Shown here one piece after another: positions 1 through 8,704 of a stretch of 64,000 bases of DNA. The notes beneath the pieces were generated by a model, which did not search any database, had not been told where the DNA came from, and saw only the letters and a list, made by a program, of their open reading frames with translations. Made by a program: the position numbers and the translations under genes. The DNA is from Paenibacillus sp. RC334 (GTDB lineage Bacteria; Bacillota; Bacilli; Paenibacillales; Paenibacillaceae), in contig NZ_CP125370.1 of the NCBI RefSeq assembly GCF_030034735.1, positions 1,116,001 to 1,180,000 of the forward strand. Reading direction: 5' to 3'. How positions within the stretch are numbered: position 1 is the first letter of the stretch; each line of letters begins with the position of its first letter.

Positions 1-722
1 GTCTGTTTGGCCAGCCCCCGCCAGGTGTCCGTCATATAAGCGCACACTGCGCCCAGCATAAAATAGAAAAAGTACATAATAAAGTTATAGGTGCGATAAT
101 CTAACAAGTCCTGCCAAAAGGACGGCAAACGGGTGCTCCATGCAGACATGTCATAGTAGGACCATTGCAAGAGCAGAGCATAGGCCGCCGCTGCTGTCAG
201 CATTACAATCAGAACGAGCTGTTTGCGTTTTTTGGTGCTGTAGCGACGGAGGAACGCTTGTACATGCCCGGCTGCTTTTGCAAATAAGGGAAACAAAATA
301 TAAAACTGAAAAATCATCACCACAAACCATAGATGATATCCGCTGACAGGTATAATCATTTCCTCGAACATGCCCTTGTAAAAATAAATATTTCCCCACT
401 GCGCCGTCGACCAGTTCTGGTTACATACCCAATACACAACCGTCCAGCAGAGAAAAGGAAGATAAATATCCCGAAACCGCCTGCCAATGTAACGGGGATA
501 GCCAATCGGTTTGTTACCATTATAAAAAAGCAGCGCCGCAGACAGGAAAACGAACGTCGGTGTGCCAAAGCGTGTCAAATGGTACAGCATTGCGAGCATA
601 ACGGAATCCGGCTGCTGGATATCGCTGCGGTAAATATATTCACCAATGCAATGCTGAAGCACGACAGCGAGGTAGGCAAGACCCCGCAGTTCTGTCCACT
701 CCGCGATACGCGGCTTGCTCAT
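1..722 (-). CDS. Membrane acyltransferase family 3 protein (partial, C-terminus outside window)
   Basis: An open frame starts at the ATG complementary to 720-722 and runs off the left edge without a stop, giving about 240 residues. The protein begins MSKPRIAEWTELRGLAYLAV, with the early Arg-Gly and a following His (LQHC) typical of integral-membrane acyltransferase-3 (OafA/NodX-type) proteins. Hydrophobic segments alternate with basic loops, and a GYHLWFVVMIFQFYILFPLF segment matches the conserved helix of the family. The family transfers acyl groups to extracytoplasmic glycans or other envelope polymers; the substrate cannot be told here. It is divergent from the sugar-sensing operon that starts at 921. 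The family call is fairly secure, the substrate unknown. Confidence 0.8.
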   Translation of the reverse strand, partial: MSKPRIAEWTELRGLAYLAVVLQHCIGEYIYRSDIQQPDSVMLAMLYHLTRFGTPTFVFLSAALLFYNGNKPIGYPRYIGRRFRDIYLPFLCWTVVYWVCNQNWSTAQWGNIYFYKGMFEEMIIPVSGYHLWFVVMIFQFYILFPLFAKAAGHVQAFLRRYSTKKRKQLVLIVMLTAAAAYALLLQWSYYDMSAWSTRLPSFWQDLLDYRTYNFIMYFFYFMLGAVCAYMTDTWRGLAKQ

Positions 723-855
723 CCCTATCACTCCTTTTCCAAAAGAAATCGTATACCTTCTCCATAACACAATTTAGGTATTGTAACGCAGGAACATTAG
801 TGCAGGATTAACGCTACCTGAAAGTAAGAGGAGTGGAAGTAGTTCCAATTTGATA

Positions 856-870
856 TGATTGCGTTTACAA
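856..870 (-). promoter_or_regulatory. CcpA cre box upstream of the sugar-sensing operon
   Basis: On the minus strand the 15 bases read TTGTAAACGCAATCA, fitting the cre consensus WTGNAANCGNWNNCW at every fixed position. It lies about 50 bases before the ATG at 921. By established knowledge of Bacillales CcpA, a box here means carbon catabolite control of the operon, usually repression. The rest of the 723-920 gap shows no gene. Confidence 0.7.
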
Positions 871-920
871 TCTAAGTAAATTCACAACTTTGGGATAGGT
901 ACAGAAAGGGGGGAGGAAGG

Positions 921-1928
921 ATGAAAAAAACACTGGTGGTATATATTCTGCTGATTGCGGCCTTTGCGTTGTATGTGTTCAGATATGAACAATCCGGGCC
1001 GTTGAACGGAACCTGGGAAGAAAAAGGGCTACGCGGCAGCATTGGAGAAACGTATATCATGATTACGTTCCAGTCCGGTTTGGAGTATTGGAAAAGCGGC
1101 CTTAAGGGCTTTGAGGATGCCGGGGATGCGATGGGTGTGACCGTCGAGTATCGGGGGGCTACCCGTTATGATGCGCAGGAGCAGACGACCGTGATTGAGC
1201 AGGCGATTGCCCGGAAGCCCGCAGGGATTGCGATTTCCGCGATTGATCCACACTCGCTGATCCCGGCGATTAATAAGGCACTGGACGCGGGCATTCCTGT
1301 GGTGCTGTTTGATGCCGGGGCACCGGGCAGCCGGGCGTATTCTTTTCTGGGAACGGACAATTACAAGGCGGGTGTGACTGCTGCGGACAAAATGGCAGAG
1401 CTGCTGGGACGGGAAGGCGAGGTAGCTGTTCTGACGTTACCCGGTCAGCAAAATCATGAGGAGCGTTCCCGTGGTTTTCGTGACACCATTCAGCGGCAGT
1501 ATCCTGCCATGAAGGTGGTGGAAGTGGCGGATGGACGCGGTGACGCAATGGTATCCCGGGATGAGTCGCTGCGGCTGATGAAGGCGTATCCGAAGCTGGC
1601 GGGGATTTTTGTGACCGAGGCGACGGGAGGAACAGGTGTCGGTGAGGCGGTATTGAGCCAAAAGAGCCGTCGTCCGCTGAAAATCATTTCTTTTGATACG
1701 AATAAAGCGACCCTGGATATGATCCGTGGAGGGACGATCTCGGCAACCATTGCTCAGGGAACGTGGAATATGGGCTATTGGTCGCTTCAATACCTGTTCC
1801 ATCTGCACCATCATTTGACGATTCCCGCTCCTTCCTCCTCCGGTGACAACGCCCCTCTACCTGTTCGAGTGGACACAGGGATATCCGTCGTCACACGGGC
1901 GAATGTAGATGATTATTATGCGAAATGA
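921..1928 (+). CDS. Membrane-anchored sugar-binding protein (RbsB-like, periplasmic-binding type 1)
   Basis: 335 residues. Residues 5-20 form one N-terminal hydrophobic segment with no lipobox cysteine, so the protein is probably anchored by an uncleaved helix. The body has the type-1 periplasmic-binding fold used for ribose and other monosaccharides: ITFQSGLEYWKSGLKGFEDA at the first lobe, AIDPHSLIPAINKALDAGIP in the middle, and FDTNKATLDMIRGGTISATI near the end. A strong GGGGGAGG ribosome site precedes the ATG. The next gene is a histidine kinase whose frame overlaps the end of this one, and no permease is adjacent. In this family that arrangement usually means the binding protein presents sugar to the kinase. 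The sugar is inferred only as a monosaccharide. Confidence 0.8.
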   Translation: MKKTLVVYILLIAAFALYVFRYEQSGPLNGTWEEKGLRGSIGETYIMITFQSGLEYWKSGLKGFEDAGDAMGVTVEYRGATRYDAQEQTTVIEQAIARKPAGIAISAIDPHSLIPAINKALDAGIPVVLFDAGAPGSRAYSFLGTDNYKAGVTAADKMAELLGREGEVAVLTLPGQQNHEERSRGFRDTIQRQYPAMKVVEVADGRGDAMVSRDESLRLMKAYPKLAGIFVTEATGGTGVGEAVLSQKSRRPLKIISFDTNKATLDMIRGGTISATIAQGTWNMGYWSLQYLFHLHHHLTIPAPSSSGDNAPLPVRVDTGISVVTRANVDDYYAK

Positions 1929-4002
1929 TGATCAACGGAGATGGAAGCGTATACGCGCATGGTCGGATCAAAGGATGCAGCGTTTGCGCTTGCGCAATAT
2001 GCCTTTACGGTATCAGCTCATGTTGTTATTCCTGTTCTTTGGCATCGTACCGTCACTGGGATTGGGTCTGCTGGTCAACTGGACGGTGGAACGGATTATT
2101 GAGCGGCAGGTGGAAGACCATACGATGCAGCTCATTGGCAAGGTAAATGAGGCATTGGATACCAAAATGGAAAATTTGCAGAACATGACGTATTTGATTG
2201 GCTTTAACCCGGATATAGGAGAGTTCTGGCAAGGACAGACGCTGGCTGACGGTCACACGGGTACAGTAGCGCAGTCGGTTGCGCAGGAGAAACAACAGGA
2301 GGAAAGGGCACAGGATACGCTGTATCGGATGAAGCAATTTTTGCAGGGCTTTACCACGTTATATCCCGAGATTGCGGGTATTCTGATCGTGAACGAACAC
2401 GGCGACTATATTAGTAACGAAATGTATGCTCGAAGCACGCGCAGTCTGACCGAAGAGGACTGGTATAAACAGGCGTCGCAGCATGCAGGTATTTTTACCG
2501 TACTGGGACAGCCGAGCCATCGTAATGTGACGACTCATGTTCAGTACAAGGATAGCGAAATTGTGTCTGTCGTCCGGTCGGTGACGGATTCGGAGACTGG
2601 ACGTGTGCTAGGCGTGATTATGATTGATCTCAAGCTACGGGCCGTGTCGCAGGCTGCCAGAGATGTAACCCTGGGCAAAACCGGGTATTTAATGGTGACA
2701 GATGCAGAGGGACGTAGCGTGTACATGCCGGATATGCCGCTGATCGAGCGTATTCCCCCGGAATGGTTCGGGGCAGGTGACAGCGGGATGTTTACTCGTG
2801 AAGCTGGAGGGAGAGAATTGCTGTTCATGTTCCGGGCTTCCGAGTTTACGGGCTGGAGAACGGTGGGTGTATTCCCGGCGCGGGAATCAACACTGGAGGT
2901 ACGACAAATTCAATTCTACGTCGTCTCCTTTGTCTTCATTGTGTGTCTGTTCGGACTGACGGCATCCTTAAGGTTGTCGCGTTCGATTGCGCAGCCGATT
3001 TTCCGCCTGATGTCCTATATGCGGACAGCAGAAACGGGGGATCTTACGGTTCGCCAATGGAGTGACCGCGGGGATGAAATCGGGATGCTCGGCAGGAGCT
3101 TCAACCGGATGCTGGAGCAAATTCGCCGTTTGATGTCGCTTGGCGAGCTAAGGGAGCGGCAGAAGCGGGATGCCGAGCTACGTAGCCTTCAGGAGCATAT
3201 TAAGCCTCACTTTTTATACAATACTTTGGATACGATTCATTGGATGGCTCGTAAAAACGGGGCAGAAGACGTGTCCGATATGGTGGGGGCGCTATCGAGA
3301 TTGTTTCGCCTCGGGTTGAGTAAGGGGGATGACTTTATTCCGCTACGCAGCGAAATTGAGCATATATCAAGCTATATGCAAATTCAGCAAACCCGGTATC
3401 GGGACAGACTTCGCTGGGAATTAAACGTATCCGAGGAATTAGGGGAGCTGTTCGTGTTGAAGCTCATGCTTCAGCCTGTGGTGGAAAATGCCATTTACCA
3501 CGGCATCAAGGCCAGACGTGGTCCGGGCACGATTGGGGTCGAGGCGCGGATTGAGGGAGATAAGCTGCTGCTGACAGTACGTGATAATGGTGCAGGGATG
3601 ACGGTGGAACGGTTGCGGGAGCTGCGGCATTTGCTGGAAGCACCGCTGGACTCGATGGAAGGACAACAGAAGCCAAATGGAGCCAGTGTGAATGCGAACG
3701 GTAGGAGCTATGGCATGCTGAATGTACAGGCGCGTATCCGGCTATCTTTTGGTGAGGAATATGGAATTGTATTGGACAGTGAAGAAGGGGCAGGTACCTG
3801 CGTTACGATCATTCATCCGTTGCTGCGGGATATGGCACAATTGAAGAAGCCTCATGAAAAAGGAGCGGATCAGGATGACGAAATCACACACCATCGGCAC
3901 CTCGACAACGACGAGTCTGACGGACAAGACCATAACGGAAGTGACGACGATGACGGCAAAACGTTACACAAAAAAACGCTATCAGGTACTGATCGCAGAT
4001 GA
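1909..4002 (+). CDS. YesM-type sensor histidine kinase
   Basis: 697 residues from the ATG at 1909; an ATG at 1918 is equally possible because neither has a clear ribosome site. A first membrane helix lies near residues 35-55, followed by an extracytoplasmic Cache-like sensor region, a second helix near 340-360 and a HAMP linker. The phospho-acceptor box is QEHIKPHFLYNTLDTIHW (His_kinase family PF06580), with His at about 434. N-box PVVENAIYHG and G-box DNGAGM follow in the HATPase domain. It overlaps the binding protein upstream and the regulator downstream. The last 50-odd residues after the ATPase domain are Asp/His-rich low-complexity sequence that reads through the start of the regulator gene, which is unusual. 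It probably senses sugar through the upstream binding protein. Confidence 0.9.
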   Translation: MIIMRNDDQRRWKRIRAWSDQRMQRLRLRNMPLRYQLMLLFLFFGIVPSLGLGLLVNWTVERIIERQVEDHTMQLIGKVNEALDTKMENLQNMTYLIGFNPDIGEFWQGQTLADGHTGTVAQSVAQEKQQEERAQDTLYRMKQFLQGFTTLYPEIAGILIVNEHGDYISNEMYARSTRSLTEEDWYKQASQHAGIFTVLGQPSHRNVTTHVQYKDSEIVSVVRSVTDSETGRVLGVIMIDLKLRAVSQAARDVTLGKTGYLMVTDAEGRSVYMPDMPLIERIPPEWFGAGDSGMFTREAGGRELLFMFRASEFTGWRTVGVFPARESTLEVRQIQFYVVSFVFIVCLFGLTASLRLSRSIAQPIFRLMSYMRTAETGDLTVRQWSDRGDEIGMLGRSFNRMLEQIRRLMSLGELRERQKRDAELRSLQEHIKPHFLYNTLDTIHWMARKNGAEDVSDMVGALSRLFRLGLSKGDDFIPLRSEIEHISSYMQIQQTRYRDRLRWELNVSEELGELFVLKLMLQPVVENAIYHGIKARRGPGTIGVEARIEGDKLLLTVRDNGAGMTVERLRELRHLLEAPLDSMEGQQKPNGASVNANGRSYGMLNVQARIRLSFGEEYGIVLDSEEGAGTCVTIIHPLLRDMAQLKKPHEKGADQDDEITHHRHLDNDESDGQDHNGSDDDDGKTLHKKTLSGTDRR

Positions 4003-5197
4003 TGAGCCGATCATTCGTGAGGGCATACGAGATTGCGTAGACTGGACGGCTCTCAACATGGAGGTTGCGGGTGAGGCGGAGGATGGCGAAGAAGCGCTGG
4101 AGCTGGCGGTACGGCTTGGCATCGACATTTTGCTGGTCGATATGAATATGCCGTTCATGGACGGAATTGAGCTGATCCGACGGCTGCGGGAAGAACGCCC
4201 GGAATGTCGGTGTCTGATCATTTCTGGTCATGATGAATTTGCGTATGCGCAGGAGGCTGTCCGACTTGGCGTGGAGGATTATATATTGAAGCCGGTCGAT
4301 GCGGAGCAGCTTCACGCTGCGCTGTCGCAGCTCTGTCAGCGGCTGGACGAAGAGCGCAAGCGTGCCGCCTATGTAGAACAGGCCGCCGGGCAGATTGAGC
4401 GGAATATTCCGCTGCTGCGCCAGCGCTTTTGTCTGGAATGGCTGGAAGGGCAGAACACGGGAAAAGACGTGATGGAACAACTGGCGTTTTTACGTCTTCC
4501 AACCCGGCCACCCGTTCAGATCGGCGTGGTACGGTGGCCTGCGGCAGAGGCGCGGCAGACGATTATGCGTGAGAATGACCGCCAACTGTTTCTTTTTGCT
4601 GCTGAAAATATCATTGGCGAGCTGTTGGAGGGCCTGCCGCATGTGTTGTTCCGCGATGCAAACGGGCTGATCGGCATATGCCTGTGGCAGGAGGCACCCG
4701 AAGCCATCGGCGCAACGATGGAGCAGGCTATTGGTCGCTACCTGAACATAGCGGTTCATACACATGTGGAGCGAAATGCCCGGGGGCTGGAAGGTGCGGT
4801 TGATGCGTTCCAAGTGTGCCGTGATCGTGTGTACGGCGAATCGCAGTTGTCTCCACTCGTACGCCGGGCACGGCAGCTTATTCAGGAAGGCTTTGCGGAC
4901 CGGGAGCTGACACTGGAATCCCTCGCCTCGCGTTTACAGGTATCCACCGTGTATCTCAGCCGTGTGCTCAAAAAAGAGCTAAACGATAGCTTCGTGACCC
5001 TCGTCACGCGCGCCCGTATTCGCAAAGCGGTGCAACTGCTGGACTCCACCACGCTGTCAATCCACGATATCGCAGAGCGCACAGGATACGACAGCCAGCA
5101 CTATTTTAGTACGGCTTTTAAAAAGACCATGGGTGTTTCCCCTGTTCAGTACCGCAAAGGCGGTGGGATCGGCGTAATCGCGTCGGATCAGGAGTGA
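3875..5197 (+). CDS. YesN/AraC-type response regulator
   Basis: 440 residues from the ATG at 3875, chosen because GGAG at 3862-3865 sits nine bases upstream; an earlier in-frame ATG at 3854 has no ribosome site. The first 30 residues are Thr-rich and not part of a known domain. A receiver domain follows (VLIADDEPIIREGIRDCVDW, phospho-acceptor Asp in LLVDMNMPFMDG, then Lys in YILKPVD). The C-terminus holds two AraC-type helix-turn-helix units (LTLESLASRLQVSTVYLSRV and SIHDIAERTGYDSQHYFSTA). It is the cognate partner of the kinase it overlaps by 128 bases. By analogy with such trios it should activate sugar-transport genes, most plausibly the transporter at 28.2-32.0 kb. Confidence 0.9.
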   Translation: MTKSHTIGTSTTTSLTDKTITEVTTMTAKRYTKKRYQVLIADDEPIIREGIRDCVDWTALNMEVAGEAEDGEEALELAVRLGIDILLVDMNMPFMDGIELIRRLREERPECRCLIISGHDEFAYAQEAVRLGVEDYILKPVDAEQLHAALSQLCQRLDEERKRAAYVEQAAGQIERNIPLLRQRFCLEWLEGQNTGKDVMEQLAFLRLPTRPPVQIGVVRWPAAEARQTIMRENDRQLFLFAAENIIGELLEGLPHVLFRDANGLIGICLWQEAPEAIGATMEQAIGRYLNIAVHTHVERNARGLEGAVDAFQVCRDRVYGESQLSPLVRRARQLIQEGFADRELTLESLASRLQVSTVYLSRVLKKELNDSFVTLVTRARIRKAVQLLDSTTLSIHDIAERTGYDSQHYFSTAFKKTMGVSPVQYRKGGGIGVIASDQE

Positions 5198-5206
5198 GCT
5201 GAAAAA

Positions 5207-5222
5207 TGTGTGTGTAATCACA
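5207..5222 (+). promoter_or_regulatory. Fnr/CRP-type palindrome upstream of hcp
   Basis: The 16 bases TGTGTGTGTAATCACA match the Fnr/CRP consensus TGTGA-N6-TCACA with one mismatch. The site lies 10 bases after the regulator stop and 72 bases before the hcp ATG. An anaerobic Fnr site is sensible for hcp in Bacillales; this is motif evidence only. Confidence 0.5.
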
Positions 5223-5293
5223 CCTGGGCGTTGGGGGGTCTGTTACGCTGTGGATAACGAACAAATATCTATCAATATTTGGAGGAAAACGAT

Positions 5294-6586
5294 ATGTTTT
5301 GTTATCAGTGTGAACAGACGCCGAGTGGCGGGTGTACCGTAGTTGGAGTGTGCGGCAAGAATGAAACGATAGCGAGCTTGCAGGATACGATGATTTTTGC
5401 GTTAAAAGGCATTGCGGCCTATGCGACACATGCTCGACAGTTGGGCTATAGCGATCCAGAGGTGGATCGTATCACGCATGAAGCGTTATATATGACCTTA
5501 ACCAATTCTAACTTTAATGTACAAGAGCATTTGGACATGGCGATGAAGGTCGGAAATGCAGCCGTACGGATTATGGATGTGCTGGATCGCGCGCATACGG
5601 ATCGTTTTGGCATTCCGCAGCCGATTACCGTCAGTCAGAATAAAATTGAAGGCCAATGTATCGTCGTGACCGGACATAATCTGTATGCGCTGGAGGAATT
5701 GCTACGGCAGACCGAAGGTAAGGGCATTAATATCTATACCCACTCGGAAATGCTGCCTGCCCACGGTTATCCGGCGTTGAAGAAATACGCACATCTGAAA
5801 GGCAATATCGGTAAAGCATGGTATGATCAGCGCAGACTGTTCGAGGAATTTCCGGGTGCGATTCTCGCCACGACGAACTGCGTGATGCCGATTAAAGGCA
5901 CATATGCAGATCGATTCTTCTCTTATGAAGTAGCCGGGCTGGAGGGCGTCGCCAAGATTACGGACGACGACTTTGCACCATTGATCGAGCGCGCGCTGGC
6001 ACTGCCACCCGCAGATGTAGAATCTGAGCAGGTGCTTACGACGGGATATCATCACGAGACGGTCATTGGACTTGCTCCCGAGATTATTCAGGCGGTTAAA
6101 GACGGACATATTCGCCGCTTTTTCGTTATTGCAGGCTGTGACGCACCAGGTAAAGGCGGCAACTATTACCGAGAGTTGGCCACTTCCTTGCCGAACGATA
6201 CAGTTATTTTAACCACGTCCTGCGGCAAATTCCGCTTTAATGACGTGGACTATGGCACCGTGGGGGACACGGGGATTCCACGTTATATTGATCTGGGGCA
6301 ATGCAACAATTCCGGTTCTACGGTGAAAATCGCTCTGGCGTTAGCAGATGCTTTCGGTTGTACAGTGAATGAGCTGCCAGTCAGCATCGTGTTGTCCTGG
6401 TTTGAGCAAAAAGCTGTTGCCATCCTGCTAGGCTTGTTCAGCCTCGGCATGCAGGATATCCGCATCGGGCCGAAGCCGCCCGAGTTTATTTCTTCTGGCG
6501 TGCTGGATGTGTTGGTAGAGCTGTTTGGCTTAAAGCTGATTACTACAGCGGAGGAAGATATGAAAGCAATGCTGGCGTTGTCGTAG
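5294..6586 (+). CDS. hcp: Hybrid cluster protein (hydroxylamine reductase / NO-stress protein)
   Basis: 430 residues from the ATG at 5294, which follows GGAGG at 5281-5285. The N-terminus has a C-x2-C-x7-C-x5-C pattern (CYQCEQTPSGGCTVVGVCGK) for the cubane iron-sulfur cluster. Further conserved blocks are GHNLYALEEL, TTNCVMPIKGTYADRFFSYE, IAGCDAPGKGGNYY and TTSCGKFRFN, carrying ligands of the Fe-S-O hybrid cluster. The length is nearer the short class III form than the 550-residue E. coli enzyme. Hcp proteins reduce hydroxylamine in vitro and act in nitric-oxide stress under low oxygen. The gene has its own Fnr-like site and terminator, so it is probably monocistronic. Confidence 0.92.
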   Translation: MFCYQCEQTPSGGCTVVGVCGKNETIASLQDTMIFALKGIAAYATHARQLGYSDPEVDRITHEALYMTLTNSNFNVQEHLDMAMKVGNAAVRIMDVLDRAHTDRFGIPQPITVSQNKIEGQCIVVTGHNLYALEELLRQTEGKGINIYTHSEMLPAHGYPALKKYAHLKGNIGKAWYDQRRLFEEFPGAILATTNCVMPIKGTYADRFFSYEVAGLEGVAKITDDDFAPLIERALALPPADVESEQVLTTGYHHETVIGLAPEIIQAVKDGHIRRFFVIAGCDAPGKGGNYYRELATSLPNDTVILTTSCGKFRFNDVDYGTVGDTGIPRYIDLGQCNNSGSTVKIALALADAFGCTVNELPVSIVLSWFEQKAVAILLGLFSLGMQDIRIGPKPPEFISSGVLDVLVELFGLKLITTAEEDMKAMLALS

Positions 6587-6613
6587 GGGCGACAAATGGT
6601 TACAACTCCATGA

Positions 6614-6645
6614 GAAGTCGTGTTATTGCACGGCTTCTTTTATTT
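6614..6645 (+). terminator. Intrinsic terminator after hcp
   Basis: Nine-base stem 6614-6622 / 6629-6637 (one G-U pair), six-base loop, then a T-rich tail. It lies 28 bases past the hcp stop. Confidence 0.75.
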
Positions 6646-6825
6646 GCTTATCTTTGTGGTAAGTCATGAAATGACATGATTATAGAATGTTCAACAATTT
6701 ATTACATTAATTTTATGGAACATATTGGTACTAATGCACTATTTCATCATGTGGATAATAATGGTTAAATGAGTATGTGTTGAATACAATGTGTTCACAC
6801 AGAAAAATTAAAGGAGATTGAAAAA

Positions 6826-7548
6826 ATGAAAAAGAGATTTATTGCAGGTATGCTGGCAAGTAGTATGTTGGTACCCACAATGGCTTTTGCAGATGAGGCT
6901 ATAAATATAAATGATAGTTCTTCTAACAACTTATCAAGTGGATTAATGGACAGCGTTTATAACAAAGATGAGATTGCTAAAAGGCTCAACAACGCGATTA
7001 TAGAGCTGAATGAAGCAAAGAAGTCAAATGAAGGAGCTCTTAGTTTTGATAAAGAATTATTGACTGATGAGTATACAGCTAAAATCAAGAATTATAGTGA
7101 TGAAGAATTGAAACAATACCTTTCTCAATTTTTTGTAGATAAATCTGCAATTGAAACCAAGTTGGTCAATATTAAAACGATACCTGAGGATGACAACATC
7201 ATAAAACCAACTTACAAGACATACAATAAGAGGGAAGCTGAAGTATGGACTGGTGTCCCATCGTTAGGTTGGTGTTATGTGCATATTCAGTACAACATTT
7301 TAATTGGGGACTCAAGTGACGGAAGAATGTACGATGGCTTATTTATGAGAGGGAAAGTGCTTACCAGTTGGCAAACGGGCATAGCTGTCGCAAACAATTG
7401 GAAACATCTTGATGGAGATGTTAGGGCTCTCGGGAATAGCGCTGATATCACAGCCAGAGGCTTATTAACATGGGGGATTAAAGGTACACCACTCAGCTAT
7501 TCTCAGGACATTACAGTATTATTTGAGGACAGCATACACAATTATTAA
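6826..7548 (+). CDS. Secreted protein of unknown function
   Basis: 240 residues with a clear signal peptide (MKKRFIAGMLASSMLVPTMA, likely cut after AFA). The mature part has a Lys/Glu-rich helical segment (about 45-130), then a Trp/Gly-rich segment (150-240) that looks beta-structured. A good GGAG site precedes the ATG. Base composition is much more AT-rich than hcp. I recognise no domain. A small membrane-protein gene follows after 23 bases and may be co-transcribed. Both could be horizontally acquired; an exported effector and its partner is one possibility but nothing shows it directly. Confidence 0.6.
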   Translation: MKKRFIAGMLASSMLVPTMAFADEAININDSSSNNLSSGLMDSVYNKDEIAKRLNNAIIELNEAKKSNEGALSFDKELLTDEYTAKIKNYSDEELKQYLSQFFVDKSAIETKLVNIKTIPEDDNIIKPTYKTYNKREAEVWTGVPSLGWCYVHIQYNILIGDSSDGRMYDGLFMRGKVLTSWQTGIAVANNWKHLDGDVRALGNSADITARGLLTWGIKGTPLSYSQDITVLFEDSIHNY

Positions 7549-7571
7549 TAAACTTTTACGGCAGGTGATTC

Positions 7572-7895
7572 ATGAATTTTCTCAAAACCAAAAAGTACTG
7601 GATTTTAGCATTTCTAATTATGATGGCCTCATTAATATACCCTTCGACATATGAACCTCAAGGATCGAGTAGCCCCGAATCAGGAAGCCCTTTCAACGAG
7701 TATAGTTATGGGTTGCTGTTTCCCTTTCTGACTTTACGTACAGCTCAGGTTGTAACAGGTAGTCAAAATGTATTTAGAATTGGTATAGAGGCCGAAAACT
7801 ACTTCTTTGGTATGGGTGACTTTCTGGGTTCTTTTGTATTCTGCTTTGTACTTTCATACCTAATTATAAAGCTGTATAACAAAATCTTTAAATGA
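7572..7895 (+). CDS. Small membrane protein of unknown function
   Basis: 107 residues with two hydrophobic segments: an N-terminal helix (residues 9-24) and a C-terminal helix (about 80-103) ending in a Lys-containing tail. The central part is Ser/Pro-rich and probably extracytoplasmic. GGCAGGTGA precedes the ATG. It lies 23 bases after the secreted-protein gene and ends just before an intrinsic terminator, so the two form a likely operon. I do not recognise the family. Confidence 0.55.
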   Translation: MNFLKTKKYWILAFLIMMASLIYPSTYEPQGSSSPESGSPFNEYSYGLLFPFLTLRTAQVVTGSQNVFRIGIEAENYFFGMGDFLGSFVFCFVLSYLIIKLYNKIFK

Positions 7896-7933
7896 GCATT
7901 ATTCTCGATCATTTTATGTAAACTTTTTCAAAG

Positions 7934-7960
7934 AATCCCCCCTCCTTGGGGGGATTTCGT
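7934..7960 (+). terminator. Intrinsic terminator
   Basis: Perfect nine-base stem AATCCCCCC (7934-7942) / GGGGGGATT (7948-7956) with a five-base loop and a short T run. It closes the 6826-7895 pair. Confidence 0.75.
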
Positions 7961-8022
7961 GTACCTAGAGTAAGTAATCACCGATCTGACACCCAGTGAA
8001 TGCGAACGTAGCTACTTATGGA

Positions 8023-8370
8023 TTAATGTTCATCAATTCTTGCAAATATGTCCGTAAGAATCTTCAATGCCAGCTCAGTATCTTTGGATTCACGAGTTCT
8101 TAGCAGAGTCAAAATACTTTTTACACTCAAATCTTCTTCGGTAAGCTCATCATTTTCCTTTACATATGTAAGCAACTGATAAACGCCCACGTTCAATGCC
8201 TTCGCTATTTTCTCCAGATTTTTCAAAGATATATTTCTCTCTGCGCGTTCAATAAAACCGATATAACTCGAATTGAATCCTGCTTTTTCAGCTAAAGCTT
8301 CTTGGGAAAGCCCTTTGGACTTCCGAATATCCCGAATGCGTGTACCGACTAAATCTAAAAGTTCAGACAT
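8023..8370 (-). CDS. XRE-family helix-turn-helix regulator
   Basis: 115 residues. The N-terminal 65 residues are a classic Cro/C1 helix-turn-helix: GTRIRDIRKSKGLSQEALAE, then AGFNSSYIGFIERAERNISL and LEKIAKALNV. The C-terminal 45 residues are acidic and helical with no known domain, as in SinR-like dimerising regulators. The start lies on the far side from its neighbours, with a 104-bp hairpin repeat (8401-8504) directly upstream, so that repeat sits in or near its promoter. The target is unknown. Confidence 0.8.
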   Translation of the reverse strand: MSELLDLVGTRIRDIRKSKGLSQEALAEKAGFNSSYIGFIERAERNISLKNLEKIAKALNVGVYQLLTYVKENDELTEEDLSVKSILTLLRTRESKDTELALKILTDIFARIDEH

Positions 8371-8400
8371 GTTTACACCTCTCTATAGTAAGGATTTCAC

Positions 8401-8504
8401 AAAATTCGATTCCAATCGCTCCAAAGTGCAATATATAGATGAACTAGACCCTTTCAATCTATATATTATTTATTGGAAGTCGCTTATTGGATTTTTGCAA
8501 AATC
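8401..8504. repeat. 104-bp imperfect inverted repeat, copy 1
   Basis: This copy matches the reverse complement of 49715-49818 with about five mismatches and no gaps. Inside it the arms AATATATAGA and TCTATATATT pair around a GACCCTTTC-containing loop, and the outer parts are also roughly complementary, so it can fold into one long hairpin. It lies upstream of the XRE gene at 8370. It may be a MITE-like or REP-like element. An open frame through it is not a credible gene. Confidence 0.8.
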
Positions 8505-8704
8505 TTCTAGTTAGAAGTGTAGAGAAAGAGTTACTTCTAATTAATAACTGTTAATAAGTAAATTGAATTAAAAACTACTATATAGTAATATTTATTATAA
8601 AGCTTGTCCGATAGCTAGAAATTTGTACATTTTGATTGTTCTTTATTGGTCCTACAATGCCCTCACTGTTCATTAAATTAAAATTCAGGAGTTGACCCCC
8701 CCCC

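Noticed and set aside
8273..8554. Open frame spanning the 104-bp repeat (with a similar frame at 49440-49793)
   Set aside because: The shared peptide comes from the repeated DNA element; frames differ in flanks and have no ribosome site.
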